From Stentor coeruleus (taxonomy: Eukaryota; Ciliophora; Heterotrichea; Heterotrichida; Stentoridae), in assembly GCA_001970955.1 (NCBI GenBank), contig MPUH01000304.1, forward strand, positions 1 to 64,000: 64,000 nucleotides of DNA. Reading direction: 5' to 3'. Below are positions 1 through 9,200 of the stretch, in pieces (within the stretch, counting starts at the first letter, position 1; every line of letters starts with the position of its first letter). Both the position numbers and the translations under genes were made by a program. The notes beneath the pieces were generated by a model. It ran no database searches. It was given only the letters and a program-made list of their open reading frames with translations, and was not told where the DNA came from.

Positions 1-624
1 TTAGAACTTCTAGGCATTATCTTAAATCTTAATAAAATTTATGGCAATTATAATGAGGAATCTTTAAGATAGTAGGTTTCTTTTTTGAAAAATAGTGTTT
101 GAGTTCTTTTTAATTAACTAACTATTTATAACATCTTTAATGATATGTTCTTCAAGGAAATATTATTTTATGTTAAAAATATGTTCTACTGAGCTCTGAA
201 TTTTTAAAGGACTTGCAAAATTCATTAGATTTCCAAGTTTTCTTTAAAATTAATTGGGTTTTATCTTATAATTTTCATGTATTTTGTTAAAAATCATAGT
301 TGATGAATTTAGTTATTTTCCCTATAACTGATACCACTGGTATTCTTACAGATCCTAAAACTCTGTGAATTTCTTTTAATAGTTTTGTTTGTATGAAAAA
401 ATCTTAATATTTAACCATAGCGATAAAATTTCAAGATTGATTAAATTATGCCAAAAAAGTTGTGTTAAATTAATTAATAGTTTATAGGCAAATATTCATA
501 TATATAATCTAATACATTATTAACAATAAAGGACTAGATTCTTTTTTTACAAATGAATAAACTAAATACATTTTACTCAAAGCCTTAAAAATCATCAGCT
601 TTTTTTGATATAATAAGCAATAAA
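1..624. other. AT-rich intergenic stretch
   Basis: No open frame of convincing length or codon character is visible on either strand. The last ~60 bases are presumably the promoter/5' leader of the gene starting at 625, but I see no distinct motif. Confidence 0.6.
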
Positions 625-1236
625 ATGGCTATTTTCAAGCCAATTTCGTCAGAGGTCTTTGAAGTTGGGAAAATCATTAAAAGCTCAAAGAAACGTTATA
701 CATGGAAGTTTTTACTAGACCAACTAGATTATGTTGTAGATTTTTATTATAGTAAAATTTCTAGCAAGATAAAAATTTTGGTCAATGGAGAACTTACTTT
801 AGACACTAAATCAACAGAGCATCAACAATATAAGTTTAATATAAGATATAGACCACTTGTTATTATTCGAATAGGTAAGGATTTCGACTTACGATATGGG
901 AGAATTTCATCTGAAGCTGTGCTTTTAGGCAAACAAGAAATTGAGTCTGAGTGCAAGAGTGTTTTAGATAGGGTAGATAAAAAACTTAAAACACCCAAAC
1001 CTCCACTGAGAAGATCTTTACCTGTAGCTTTTCCTAAGGATATCCCTTCAATACAATTCCGTAAGAATGTTCAGGATGCAAATTTACTTGATTTTGAAAC
1101 AAAATCTCGCAATCCATTTGAAGAATATGATGAAGACGATGAAGATGAACAAAAGAAAATGTTTAAAACAACTGGAATTAAAAGCAATACTGTTCCTTGG
1201 CCGAGTAATAATCCTTTTGCTTTTACAACTAACTAA
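625..1236 (+). CDS. Hypothetical protein with clathrin-box and NPF motifs, possible endocytic accessory protein
   Basis: 203 aa, uninterrupted, ATG start and TAA stop. I do not recognise the N-terminal ~110 residues, which look like a compact beta-rich domain (alternating hydrophobic strands, e.g. residues 45-95). The C-terminal ~60 residues are acidic and disordered. They carry a clathrin-box-like LLDFE, then NPFEEY, and a final NNPFAF close to the C terminus. Lphi-x-phi-[DE] motifs bind the clathrin terminal domain and NPF motifs bind EH domains in known adaptors, so I infer a membrane-traffic accessory role. No transmembrane segment or signal peptide is seen. The gene stands alone upstream of a kinase on the same strand (265 bp gap). 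The motifs are short and could be chance, so the function is tentative although the gene itself looks real. Confidence 0.75.
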   Translation: MAIFKPISSEVFEVGKIIKSSKKRYTWKFLLDQLDYVVDFYYSKISSKIKILVNGELTLDTKSTEHQQYKFNIRYRPLVIIRIGKDFDLRYGRISSEAVLLGKQEIESECKSVLDRVDKKLKTPKPPLRRSLPVAFPKDIPSIQFRKNVQDANLLDFETKSRNPFEEYDEDDEDEQKKMFKTTGIKSNTVPWPSNNPFAFTTN

Positions 1237-1501
1237 ATTAATTATTGGGCATTTTGTTTAAACAAAATAGATGAAGATATAAATTAGAATTTATAAATGG
1301 CATTTACTGAATTAGCCTTAATCTTATTTTTGTACTTGAATTTAACTATTTAAAATAATGGCGTAAGATCCTGATTAGGACAATTTTTTGCATATAAATC
1401 ATTGCCAAACTAAACTTTTACATCCAAATTTTATCTTTTATTTCAAGTAAAATTGAAAATTTATACCCGAATCGCATAGTATAATAAACTCCACAATCAT
1501 C

Positions 1502-2515
1502 ATGATAATGCAAAAAATGAATCAAACGAGTACAAAAAAGATGATTAAAGCAGCACTTCCACCAATAAGACACAGTTTGCTTAACCCATCCCTGAAAAAA
1601 ATCCCAAGACTGACACTAAAAAGCCCATATGCATTGAGAAATACTAGATCACTTGAAAAATTTAGCGAAAAAATTGCTAGTGTTTATTTGAAAAAGAAAG
1701 CTAAGACTAAAATTTCTATAAAACCTGAGGATATTACATATGAAAAACTTATTGCAGAAGGGAAAAACAGTTCAGTTTTCGTAGGATTGATAGGAGATAA
1801 TAGGTACGCAGTTAAAATTGCAAGTAAAGAACTTAAAAATTACATAGAAAATGAGCATCGTATACTCTCTATGTTTTCTAATTCTCATATTGTTAAATGC
1901 ATTGAAAAAATCGAATCACAGGAAAATATTTTTCTGATCTTAGAACTGATACCTGGTATTGATCTTTTTCAGCATATTAAGATTAAACGCTTAAAGGTTT
2001 GGGAAATAAAGAAGGTAACTCAGCAAATTATTAAAACTTTAGAGTTGATTCATGGAAATGGGATTGTGTATAGAGATTTAAAACCTGAAAATCTTATTAT
2101 AACTGAAGCAGGAGAAATTGTTTTTGTTGATTTTGGTCTATGCAAAGTAATCAACGATGACAGAACTCGGACTTTATGTGGTTCTATTGAGTATATGGCA
2201 CCAGAAATAATCAAAGGTGAAGCTTATAGTTATCCTATTGACTTTTGGGCTTTAGGTGTTTTGGTTTATGAACTCTTTACTGGGTAAATTATATATAGAC
2301 GATTGCCTTATAGAGGAAAAAATTATATTGAGACATGCGAAAAAATTATCAGAAATGAAGTTGAATTTGCAAAAAATATAGACTTAGTATCAAAAGACTT
2401 TATAAGAAAACTTCTTAATGTGGAACCTTCGAATAGATTAGGGACAAAGAATAGTAAAAATATCGATATTTGGACTCATAGGTTCTTTAAAGATCTTGAA
2501 ATTGATGATATTTAA
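1502..2515 (+). CDS. AGC-type Ser/Thr protein kinase (PKA/PKG-like), one 15-nt intron
   Basis: Two exons, 1502-2283 and 2299-2515, joined across a 15-nt intron (GTAAATTATATATAG, 2284-2298) in phase 2; the split codon becomes GGA. The product is about 332 aa. After a basic ~75-residue N terminus comes a complete kinase domain. It has a glycine-poor nucleotide loop (GKNSSVF), VAIK-type lysine (YAVKIA), HRD-region YRDLKPEN, DFG as VDFGLCK, activation loop RTRTLCGSIEYMAPE (close to the PKA TLCGTPEY pattern), DFWALG and the AGC-type NRLG near the end. No cyclic-nucleotide domain is present, so it resembles a catalytic subunit. The glycine loop has only one of the usual glycines, yet the Lys, catalytic Asp and DFG Asp are present, so it is probably active. 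Retaining the intron would give an immediate in-frame TAA. The ATG at 1517 is an alternative start. Confidence 0.9.
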
Positions 2516-2855
2516 TTGTTGTATAATGCTAATAATAAAATAATCTTTGCGTCTGTTCTTATAAATTATAAATTTGTATAATGGATATTTATAAATTAAT
2601 GAATAAAGTTTAAAGTAGGTAGTAGTTAAGGTGATATGGTTTAAACCTTGTCCGATCGAGGTTTGTCCTACGATCTCTTTCTTTAAACAGATTCGGTATA
2701 TGGTTTAAACCTCGTTCGATCGCTGGTTGTCTTACGAACTCTTTACTTGGCTGAGAAGGTCTTTACTATTTCTTTTCTTTAGCGTCAAGATGATGGAGGT
2801 AAGTCTTGTGTTCACCTTGTTTTTCTTTAATGAATAAGCATATTATAATAATCTA
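2516..2855. other. Intergenic region with an imperfect direct repeat
   Basis: Noncoding stretch between the kinase and the MORN gene. It holds two ~47-bp imperfect copies beginning ATATGGTTTAAACC (described separately). Otherwise there is nothing recognisable. Confidence 0.5.
2634..2744 (+). repeat. Two-copy imperfect direct repeat, ~47 bp, 64-bp spacing
   Basis: Copy 1 is 2634-2680 and copy 2 is 2698-2744. Both start ATATGGTTTAAACC, then differ at scattered positions (TTGTCCGATCG versus TCGTTCGATCG), and both end near TACGA-CTCTTT. The repeat is unusually GC-rich for an intergenic stretch here. I tried it as a tRNA because of the TTCGATC-like segment, but no cloverleaf arms pair. Confidence 0.6.
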
Positions 2856-3698
2856 ATGGGAGTTTGTAATAGTAAATGCTCTGAAAGATTTTTAAGCCAA
2901 GGAGAAATTGTCCTAGCAAATCAAAGCTATAATAAAGAAGATATAGAAGATATTAATGCAAACGACTCTTTTGCCTTAAAAAATGTATTACGGGGGTACT
3001 TTTGCAGGAAGTCTCTGTTTCACAAGAAAACTAGGGTGCTAGGGAAGATTTTACTAAAAAAGCCAAATCTTTCATGGGTTGAAAGTCGTGCTCTTCACGA
3101 TGGTCTTTATACCGGTCAAATGCAAAATGAAAAAAAGCATGGCCTAGGTGAACTAACAATTTACCCCAGCAGCTATTACTATGGATATTTTTCCAATGGT
3201 CTTTTTGAAGGTCTCGGCATCCTAACAACTTCAGACAGTACCTACGAAGGTAATTTTTTAAAGGGTAAAAAATCAGGATATGGTTCTTTAACATCAAAAA
3301 AAACTTCTTATACAGGGCATTTCTCTGAAGATTTATATCAAGGCCAAGGTACAGAAATCTGGCATAATAACTGCAAATATACAGGGGACTTTGTTATAGG
3401 AAAAAAACATGGTAAAGGCCGATGTGAGTTTGCAAACGGAGATATTTATGAAGGTGAGTTTTTTAATAGCAAGTTTTCTGGCACAGGGACATTTTATTGG
3501 CAAAGTGGGAAAAAATATGCTGGGCAATGGAAAGATGGGCTTATGCATGGTGATGGACATGTCTATTGGGCTAATGGGAATTTTTTCAAAGGGAGCTTTA
3601 ATCAAGGAAAAAAGCAGGGACATGGCATGCTTTATAAAGACGGTAAAACAGTCCAAGGATGGTGGGAAAATGGGAAAAGATTAAAAGAATCGCAATAA
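2856..3698 (+). CDS. MORN-repeat protein with predicted N-terminal dual acylation
   Basis: 280 aa, single exon, TAA stop. The protein starts MGVCNSKC: Gly2 with Ser6 fits the N-myristoylation consensus, and Cys4/Cys8 are plausible palmitoylation sites. Residues ~40-65 (LRGYFCRKSLFHKK) resemble a weak IQ-like basic helix. From about residue 85 to the end there are roughly eight MORN repeats (YxGxxxxGxxHGxGxxxxxxG). MORN arrays act as membrane-associated scaffolds in protists and in PIP5K-type plant proteins. With the acylated N terminus I infer a peripheral membrane scaffold in the cortex. There is no catalytic domain, so it is not a full PIP5 kinase. It has a paralogue-like relative at 33592-34611 with the same architecture. 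It is convergent with the CCDC81-like gene, 200 bp away. Confidence 0.88.
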   Translation: MGVCNSKCSERFLSQGEIVLANQSYNKEDIEDINANDSFALKNVLRGYFCRKSLFHKKTRVLGKILLKKPNLSWVESRALHDGLYTGQMQNEKKHGLGELTIYPSSYYYGYFSNGLFEGLGILTTSDSTYEGNFLKGKKSGYGSLTSKKTSYTGHFSEDLYQGQGTEIWHNNCKYTGDFVIGKKHGKGRCEFANGDIYEGEFFNSKFSGTGTFYWQSGKKYAGQWKDGLMHGDGHVYWANGNFFKGSFNQGKKQGHGMLYKDGKTVQGWWENGKRLKESQ

Positions 3699-3898
3699 TT
3701 GTAAGAGTTTTTCAACGCTGATTACGTGGTATATAATAAAATAGATATTTTTTAAAATTATTGCTAAAGTTTAGTTGTTTTGGTTTAAGATTATGTTAAT
3801 CTGCTAGTAAAATTAGTTTATTAAAAAATATTTACACATTTAGTTATTAATGAAAAATGTAACTTTATATTTCAATACTTTTAGATAATTAAAATCGT

Positions 3899-5605
3899 TT
3901 AAGAATTGACTTTTTTTTCTAGTTTATGGATTTCCATTTGTCTAAGCCATGCTTCTCTATTCAAATTCTTCATAGCTTTATTTTTTATATCCATTTTTAT
4001 CTCTCCTTCCTCCCACCCACGAACCATTGCCAAAGCATTTTCCTCTTCTTTCTTCATTTCTCTAGTCTTTTTATCTACTAATTCTATATGTTTTTCTGTC
4101 ATCTGTTGCACTAAATCTTTTTTCATTTGTTCCTTCCCTGCAATAATTTTAGATTTTTCTTGTAAAACTCTTTCAGGACTTTCTTCAGGGCCCATATGCG
4201 TTTTTAATGGTATGGCTTTTAACATTTTTTCTTGATCTCTTTTTCTTTTCTAATTATTATTTACATTTTCTTCGATTTGCTGAAGAAGGTGGTATTGATG
4301 TTCTTTGACAGCTTTTATATGAGATTCTTTGTTTTGGTCTTCATAAAGCTGGTCCATTTCTTTTTGTTGATCTTCTACTTTTTCTTGTTGATTCTTGGAT
4401 TGTTTTACTGTTTGGAGCTCTTGTTCATAGCGGTTTAAGGCCTGACCCATCACCGCTTTGATGTGAGTGTTTTCTAAACGCCGGGATGGATAAGCTTTAT
4501 CTTGTTTCATGAACAGTGGAAAAGTTGTTAAATACGATTCAGGTAAATTATAATTCTTTGTAAAATTTTGCTTATCAGCAGTAAGTTTATCAAGCATTTC
4601 ATCCTTTCTTTGAGCTTTGAGTTGTGATTGAAACTCTTCAAGCTTACTTCCATACGTAAAAGGGAAAAAATCATATTTTTCATCCATTTTTTCTTTTCTA
4701 CTCTTTTCAGATACATGCTTATGTTCTATAAGTTGATCCTTAATTCCTGAAACAAACGTATTCTGTATTTGTTTATGATGATTATTTCGTTGCTCTCTTT
4801 CATTTCTCAGTTCCGAATTTGCAACTTTAGCTAATAGTCTCCCATCATGTAATTCTTCAATATTAGATAACTCTTTTTTCTTAGTTTTTTCCTTAATTTG
4901 TCTCTTATGCTCTTCAAGCAATTGCATAGGACTAAGCGCTTCTTCAACATTGATTTTTTTACTAAACTTCTTAGCTGAATCATCATAAAAAGCACTTAAA
5001 TACGGCCAGGGTATATTCTCTGGAGCAGGTGGTACTGTTCTAACCCTCTTAGAAGTAACACTTGCAAAACCAATATTATTAGGATTAGCAGGATGATGTA
5101 TTTTATCTTTAGCTTCAGGAGTAAGTAATCTTTTATCATCATTATTCAACATTTTAAAGCTACTCATAAATTTCACATTCCTTGCATTAATATACAAAGT
5201 CCCCACTTTAAAATCAAGCTTTACTTCACTATTTTGAGCTATTCTAACTGCAGTATTCATTATTTCTTTAATACTATTCATACATTGTTGTTTTGAATAA
5301 CCACTAGCCATGCTAACTGAACTATAGCTTAAATATTGTTCAGAAGCTTGTGTATGAGCAAATGCTGGTGTATAAGTAAAAGGTCCAAGGGCAAGAAAAG
5401 AGGAACTTGGGATGAAGCAAGCTCCTTGTGCTGTTGGGATAAATTTACCAAACTCAATTGTAACTGCTGACTTACCTGATTGTAATAGTCCGCGAATAAA
5501 TTTTGTATAGGCTGACCAAACTTTGAAAAGCATTCTTACAATGTCTTCTCCAGTAACATATTTTGGGTTTTTCTTTGCTTCTTTGAAAAGCTCCATTTCT
5601 TGCAT
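3899..5605 (-). CDS. CCDC81-like ciliary/centriolar protein, one 15-nt intron
   Basis: Exon 1 is 5605-4265 and exon 2 is 4249-3899 on the minus strand. They are separated by a 15-nt intron (GTAAATAATAATTAG in sense, 4264-4250), phase 0, and retention would leave an in-frame TAG. The joined protein is about 563 aa. Residues ~10-180 resemble the paired HU-type domains of the eukaryotic CCDC81 family: GEDIVRMLFKVWSAYTKFIRGLLQSG, with LQSGKSAVTIEFGKF, then a second unit ending KLDFKVGTLYINARNVKF. The rest is long charged coiled coil. Mammalian CCDC81 is centrosome/cilium associated, so a basal body or axoneme role is inferred. The C-terminal exon is highly basic/acidic heptad sequence (KEEENALAMVRGWEEGE). 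The family call rests on remembered N-terminal motifs. Confidence 0.8.
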
Positions 5606-6239
5606 TTTTTATTTAGTTTTGTGTAGGAAGTTCTGTTTTAAATTTTTTTTTGAGATGGGGTTTTATATAGGAATTGTGCTGAGGAATGCTGAGAGATTAT
5701 TTTGAGATAGTGTTATGAAGAATTTGGAAATATGAGAAATTAAGTGTGTAAAATATTTTTAAATGATTTTCTTCAAAAGATAAAGTTCTTAGAGCACCAA
5801 ATAAAAGTTTTCTAAAATCCAATAAAGCGTCATCGATATGACTTGGGTAAATCTAAGACGACTTTAGTGATTATGATGATATATTTTCTTTAAAGGTTTT
5901 AATTTTATCCGTAAATCAAAAAAGAGTGGTAGTGAAGAAGTAGCTCAAGAAGACTGTGGAAGTTGGAAAAACAATTTTTACTACAAAAAGTACGGTAGAA
6001 ATCCGAGATACAACTACACAAGTTTACGTTCAAAATTTGGCCAATTAAATGATTATCAGAATTTTTATAGATGGAATTCTTAATGCATACTTTAAAATTA
6101 CTACTTAATTCTCTTATTGATAAATTTTTATTTTTGATTAAAATTAAGGATATTCATAGCTTAGATTTTGGATCACTAATTTTTTTTTCTGTTTGTTACA
6201 TAAATATAGCGTATCTAATTCAAAATAAATCTAATCTAC
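5606..6239. other. Intergenic region with a short coding-like remnant
   Basis: Between the CCDC81-like gene and the large GTPase gene. It contains one short coding-like frame on the plus strand (5877-6083, listed separately); otherwise AT-rich with nothing recognised. Confidence 0.5.
5877..6083 (+). pseudogene. Possible remnant of a small gene, no start codon
   Basis: A plus-strand frame opens after an in-frame TGA and runs to TAA at 6081-6083. It encodes about 68 residues with a protein-like composition rich in Tyr, Asn, Arg and Lys (e.g. YYKKYGRNPRYNYTSLRSKF). There is no ATG in frame and I found no 15-nt intron upstream that would connect it to an initiator. It may be the 3' end of a decayed gene or an exon whose partner I cannot find. 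No family recognised. Confidence 0.25.
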
Positions 6240-9200
6240 TTAACAAATTATCGCTTCAGATGAAAACTCTAAATCTTTATGGATGATTTTGCTAATTTTA
6301 TCCGTGACTTCAAAATTGAAATTAGAAATTCCTTGTAAAGTAGTTTCAATGTATAATTCTTTTAACTCCATCTTAAAATTTTCCGAAGTTTTATTAAGTA
6401 CGTTCGAAAGATTAACAAGGTAAAGCATCCCTTTTTTATTTTTAATATTTATCATCAAATTCTTCCATGATATACCACAAGGACATCCTTCTGGATGTTC
6501 AGTCCCTTCAGCAAANTATCATCAAATTCTTCCATGATATACCACAAGGACATCCTTCTGGATGTTCAGTCCCTTCAGCAAATTCTATACCATGAGGACA
6601 ATCATCAGCAACAATAATAAAAATAGCTCTTGCTTCATTTCTAAATTTGAATTTTGTAGCTGCAGAAATCCCATCTATCATAGCTTCTCCTAATTTTGAA
6701 CCTCCACCATTGCAAGTGAGAGAAGATAAAAAATCTAAAGTGTTTTTAGAATTTGATGAATCTAAATTTGTATTAAGCCCTGGATAAACTGTCACAGGGT
6801 TTTCACCACTAAGATCTCCATGATCTGGATAATGATCAGTATATCCAACAATGCCAAATTTTATATTTTCTTTGTTTTCCCATTTGTCAATAAGATTTTG
6901 GATAACTGTTTTTACCTCATTTATAAAAGGATACATACTTTTTGTTATATCTATGATAAATATAATATCATGTGATAGGAAATCATTATGAGAACAATTG
7001 AATGTATGCTCACTTCTAGAATCACTTATACTATGGAAAAGTATATCTTCACAATAAACATGTTCATTATGTGATTCATGGCTACAATAATAATTGCATT
7101 TACCTAATACTTCTTGGGCTGTAGGATTGACTGAAAATATCGGAGCTTCCCATCCATGAATTTTCCAATATGTTGAACATTCTAATAAATCGAATTCGTC
7201 TGATTCTGAGACTTTGTCACCTACATATTTATCTTTACTATGAATAGCATAGCCTGCATGTGATATTTCAAAACATTTTTGACCACCTTGGCAGATCATA
7301 GGATGTTTATGACCTCGACCGTTTCGTAGACAGCATGACCCGCATTGCTCTGGCTGACTACTTTCACCTACTATTAATTGGCATATTGCAGACCCATTGG
7401 AATCATCGATTTCTCTATTGATAATTGTTTCAGTTGACAGATAAGTGCAGTTTTCTTTATTTCTATGAGCAGTTGAACCATGTAAGTCTAAATGATTAAC
7501 AGGCTTATTGCAAAAGCCAGAACAATCAGGACAACGAGCTTCACAATTATGTTTTAGATTTTTCCCACATTCATGCTGGCCATTATGATTATATTTACCT
7601 ACTGGTATTGTAACTGCACATTCCTTCCTCTGTGCTTCTTGTACAACATACTTATAAATTATTGTATTATAAGAATTGGTATATGTCTTTACCGAAACAT
7701 TAAAATTCACATAGCAAGTACCAGGAGAGGTGCACTTATTATAGCAAGGATGAGTATTTTTACATAAGTGTAATTTTGTTGGAAGCCTTGATTTCGGATC
7801 TTCTATTTCTGAGCATTTTAAATCGTGCATATGATCTGAATCCTTACACATATTATCACACAATATACATTTGAAAGGGCACGTGTTTTGGCCGCAATCA
7901 TGCTCATCATGTTCATCATGCTCATTTAAAATATCTTTATTGCATTTATTTTTACAATAAGAATTCATTTTGCAAGGCTTACCACATGCATGAATCGATT
8001 TACTGCATTTACATTTTCCTGAGTGATTAGGTTCAAAAACACATAACTGAAGGCATTCAGGCACACTGCAATTTTGTTTACAAGTGTGTTTTTTAATTCC
8101 ACAAACATGCTTACCTTTATGACCTGCAGGATTTGAGCATATTTGAGGTGATCCAGTGCAGATTTCACATTTAAATATACACTTATGTGATGTTTCACAT
8201 GAACATTCAGATTCGTGTTTTAGTATTTTAATACATAAATACCCACAATTTTTACAGTTCCTTAAACATATTAAATGCTTTTCAGCTAATTTTTCAATTT
8301 CACTTTTAGCATTTTCTATTTCTCTTTCAATCAATTTTTCGAAGGAATTGTATTTTTGATATTTTGTTTTTATAAAATCTAGCATCATTTTCATATTCTC
8401 ATTGAAGAATAATTTTATCATTGAATCAAGGCAACTGTAAAAATTGTTATGATTTTCAAGAATAATATTTTTGGGGATTGTTTTTGATACTGCATCTATA
8501 AAAGGTGAAAGAGGAGAATTGATATTAAGCTTAAATGTTTTAATATTCAAGTTAATTTCATATGTTTGAGAGCCAAACTTAAAAGGAAAACAAAAAGGAA
8601 TATATTTAAGTTGATCGTTACCCAATGTAGGATCTTCTAACAATTTATTGAATTCTTTTCTTGTGTTTCCAGCATAAATTTCAAAGTTTCTTTCATCAGT
8701 GCAATTTTCATCATCAGCAAAAATCTGCATTAAAACGATTTTTATCAACCTCAAAAGTTCTTCACCTGTTTCAAATCTTGGCTTTTTTTCCAGATACCCC
8801 TCAGAATTTTTTTTAACTTCAACATTAAAAAGATCATTCTCAAAATTATGATAAATGGAGATAGAATAATTACCGCTAAACTGCTCACAAATCAACTCAT
8901 TTCTTCCTTCTTGTTGATGATCATCAAAAAAACTTCTAATTGCTTCAATAGCATCACTAGATTCATTATTCCCAATATCTCTAACAGCAATTTCTAAGCT
9001 ACCTTTGAACAAATTTGACCCATTAAGTCTCTTCTTACCTAATAAAAAATTTTCAAATAGTTTATTATAATTTTTACTTGAGCTCAAATCAGAGTTTATT
9101 ATTAAAACATCAGATATTGCTGATAAAAAAAGACATAGCTTCGTTTCTTCTTGCAGTGTCCTTTCAGATGTGAAAAATCCTTCACAATCAAAAATTACAA

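Noticed and set aside
2640-2745. Possible tRNA because of TTCGATC-like segments
   Set aside because: No acceptor or anticodon stem can be formed; it is a diverged direct repeat.
2856-3698. Several long open frames on both strands overlapping the MORN genes (also at 33592-34611)
   Set aside because: They are shadow frames made by the regular MORN repeat; only the frame with myristoylation start and MORN consensus is credible.
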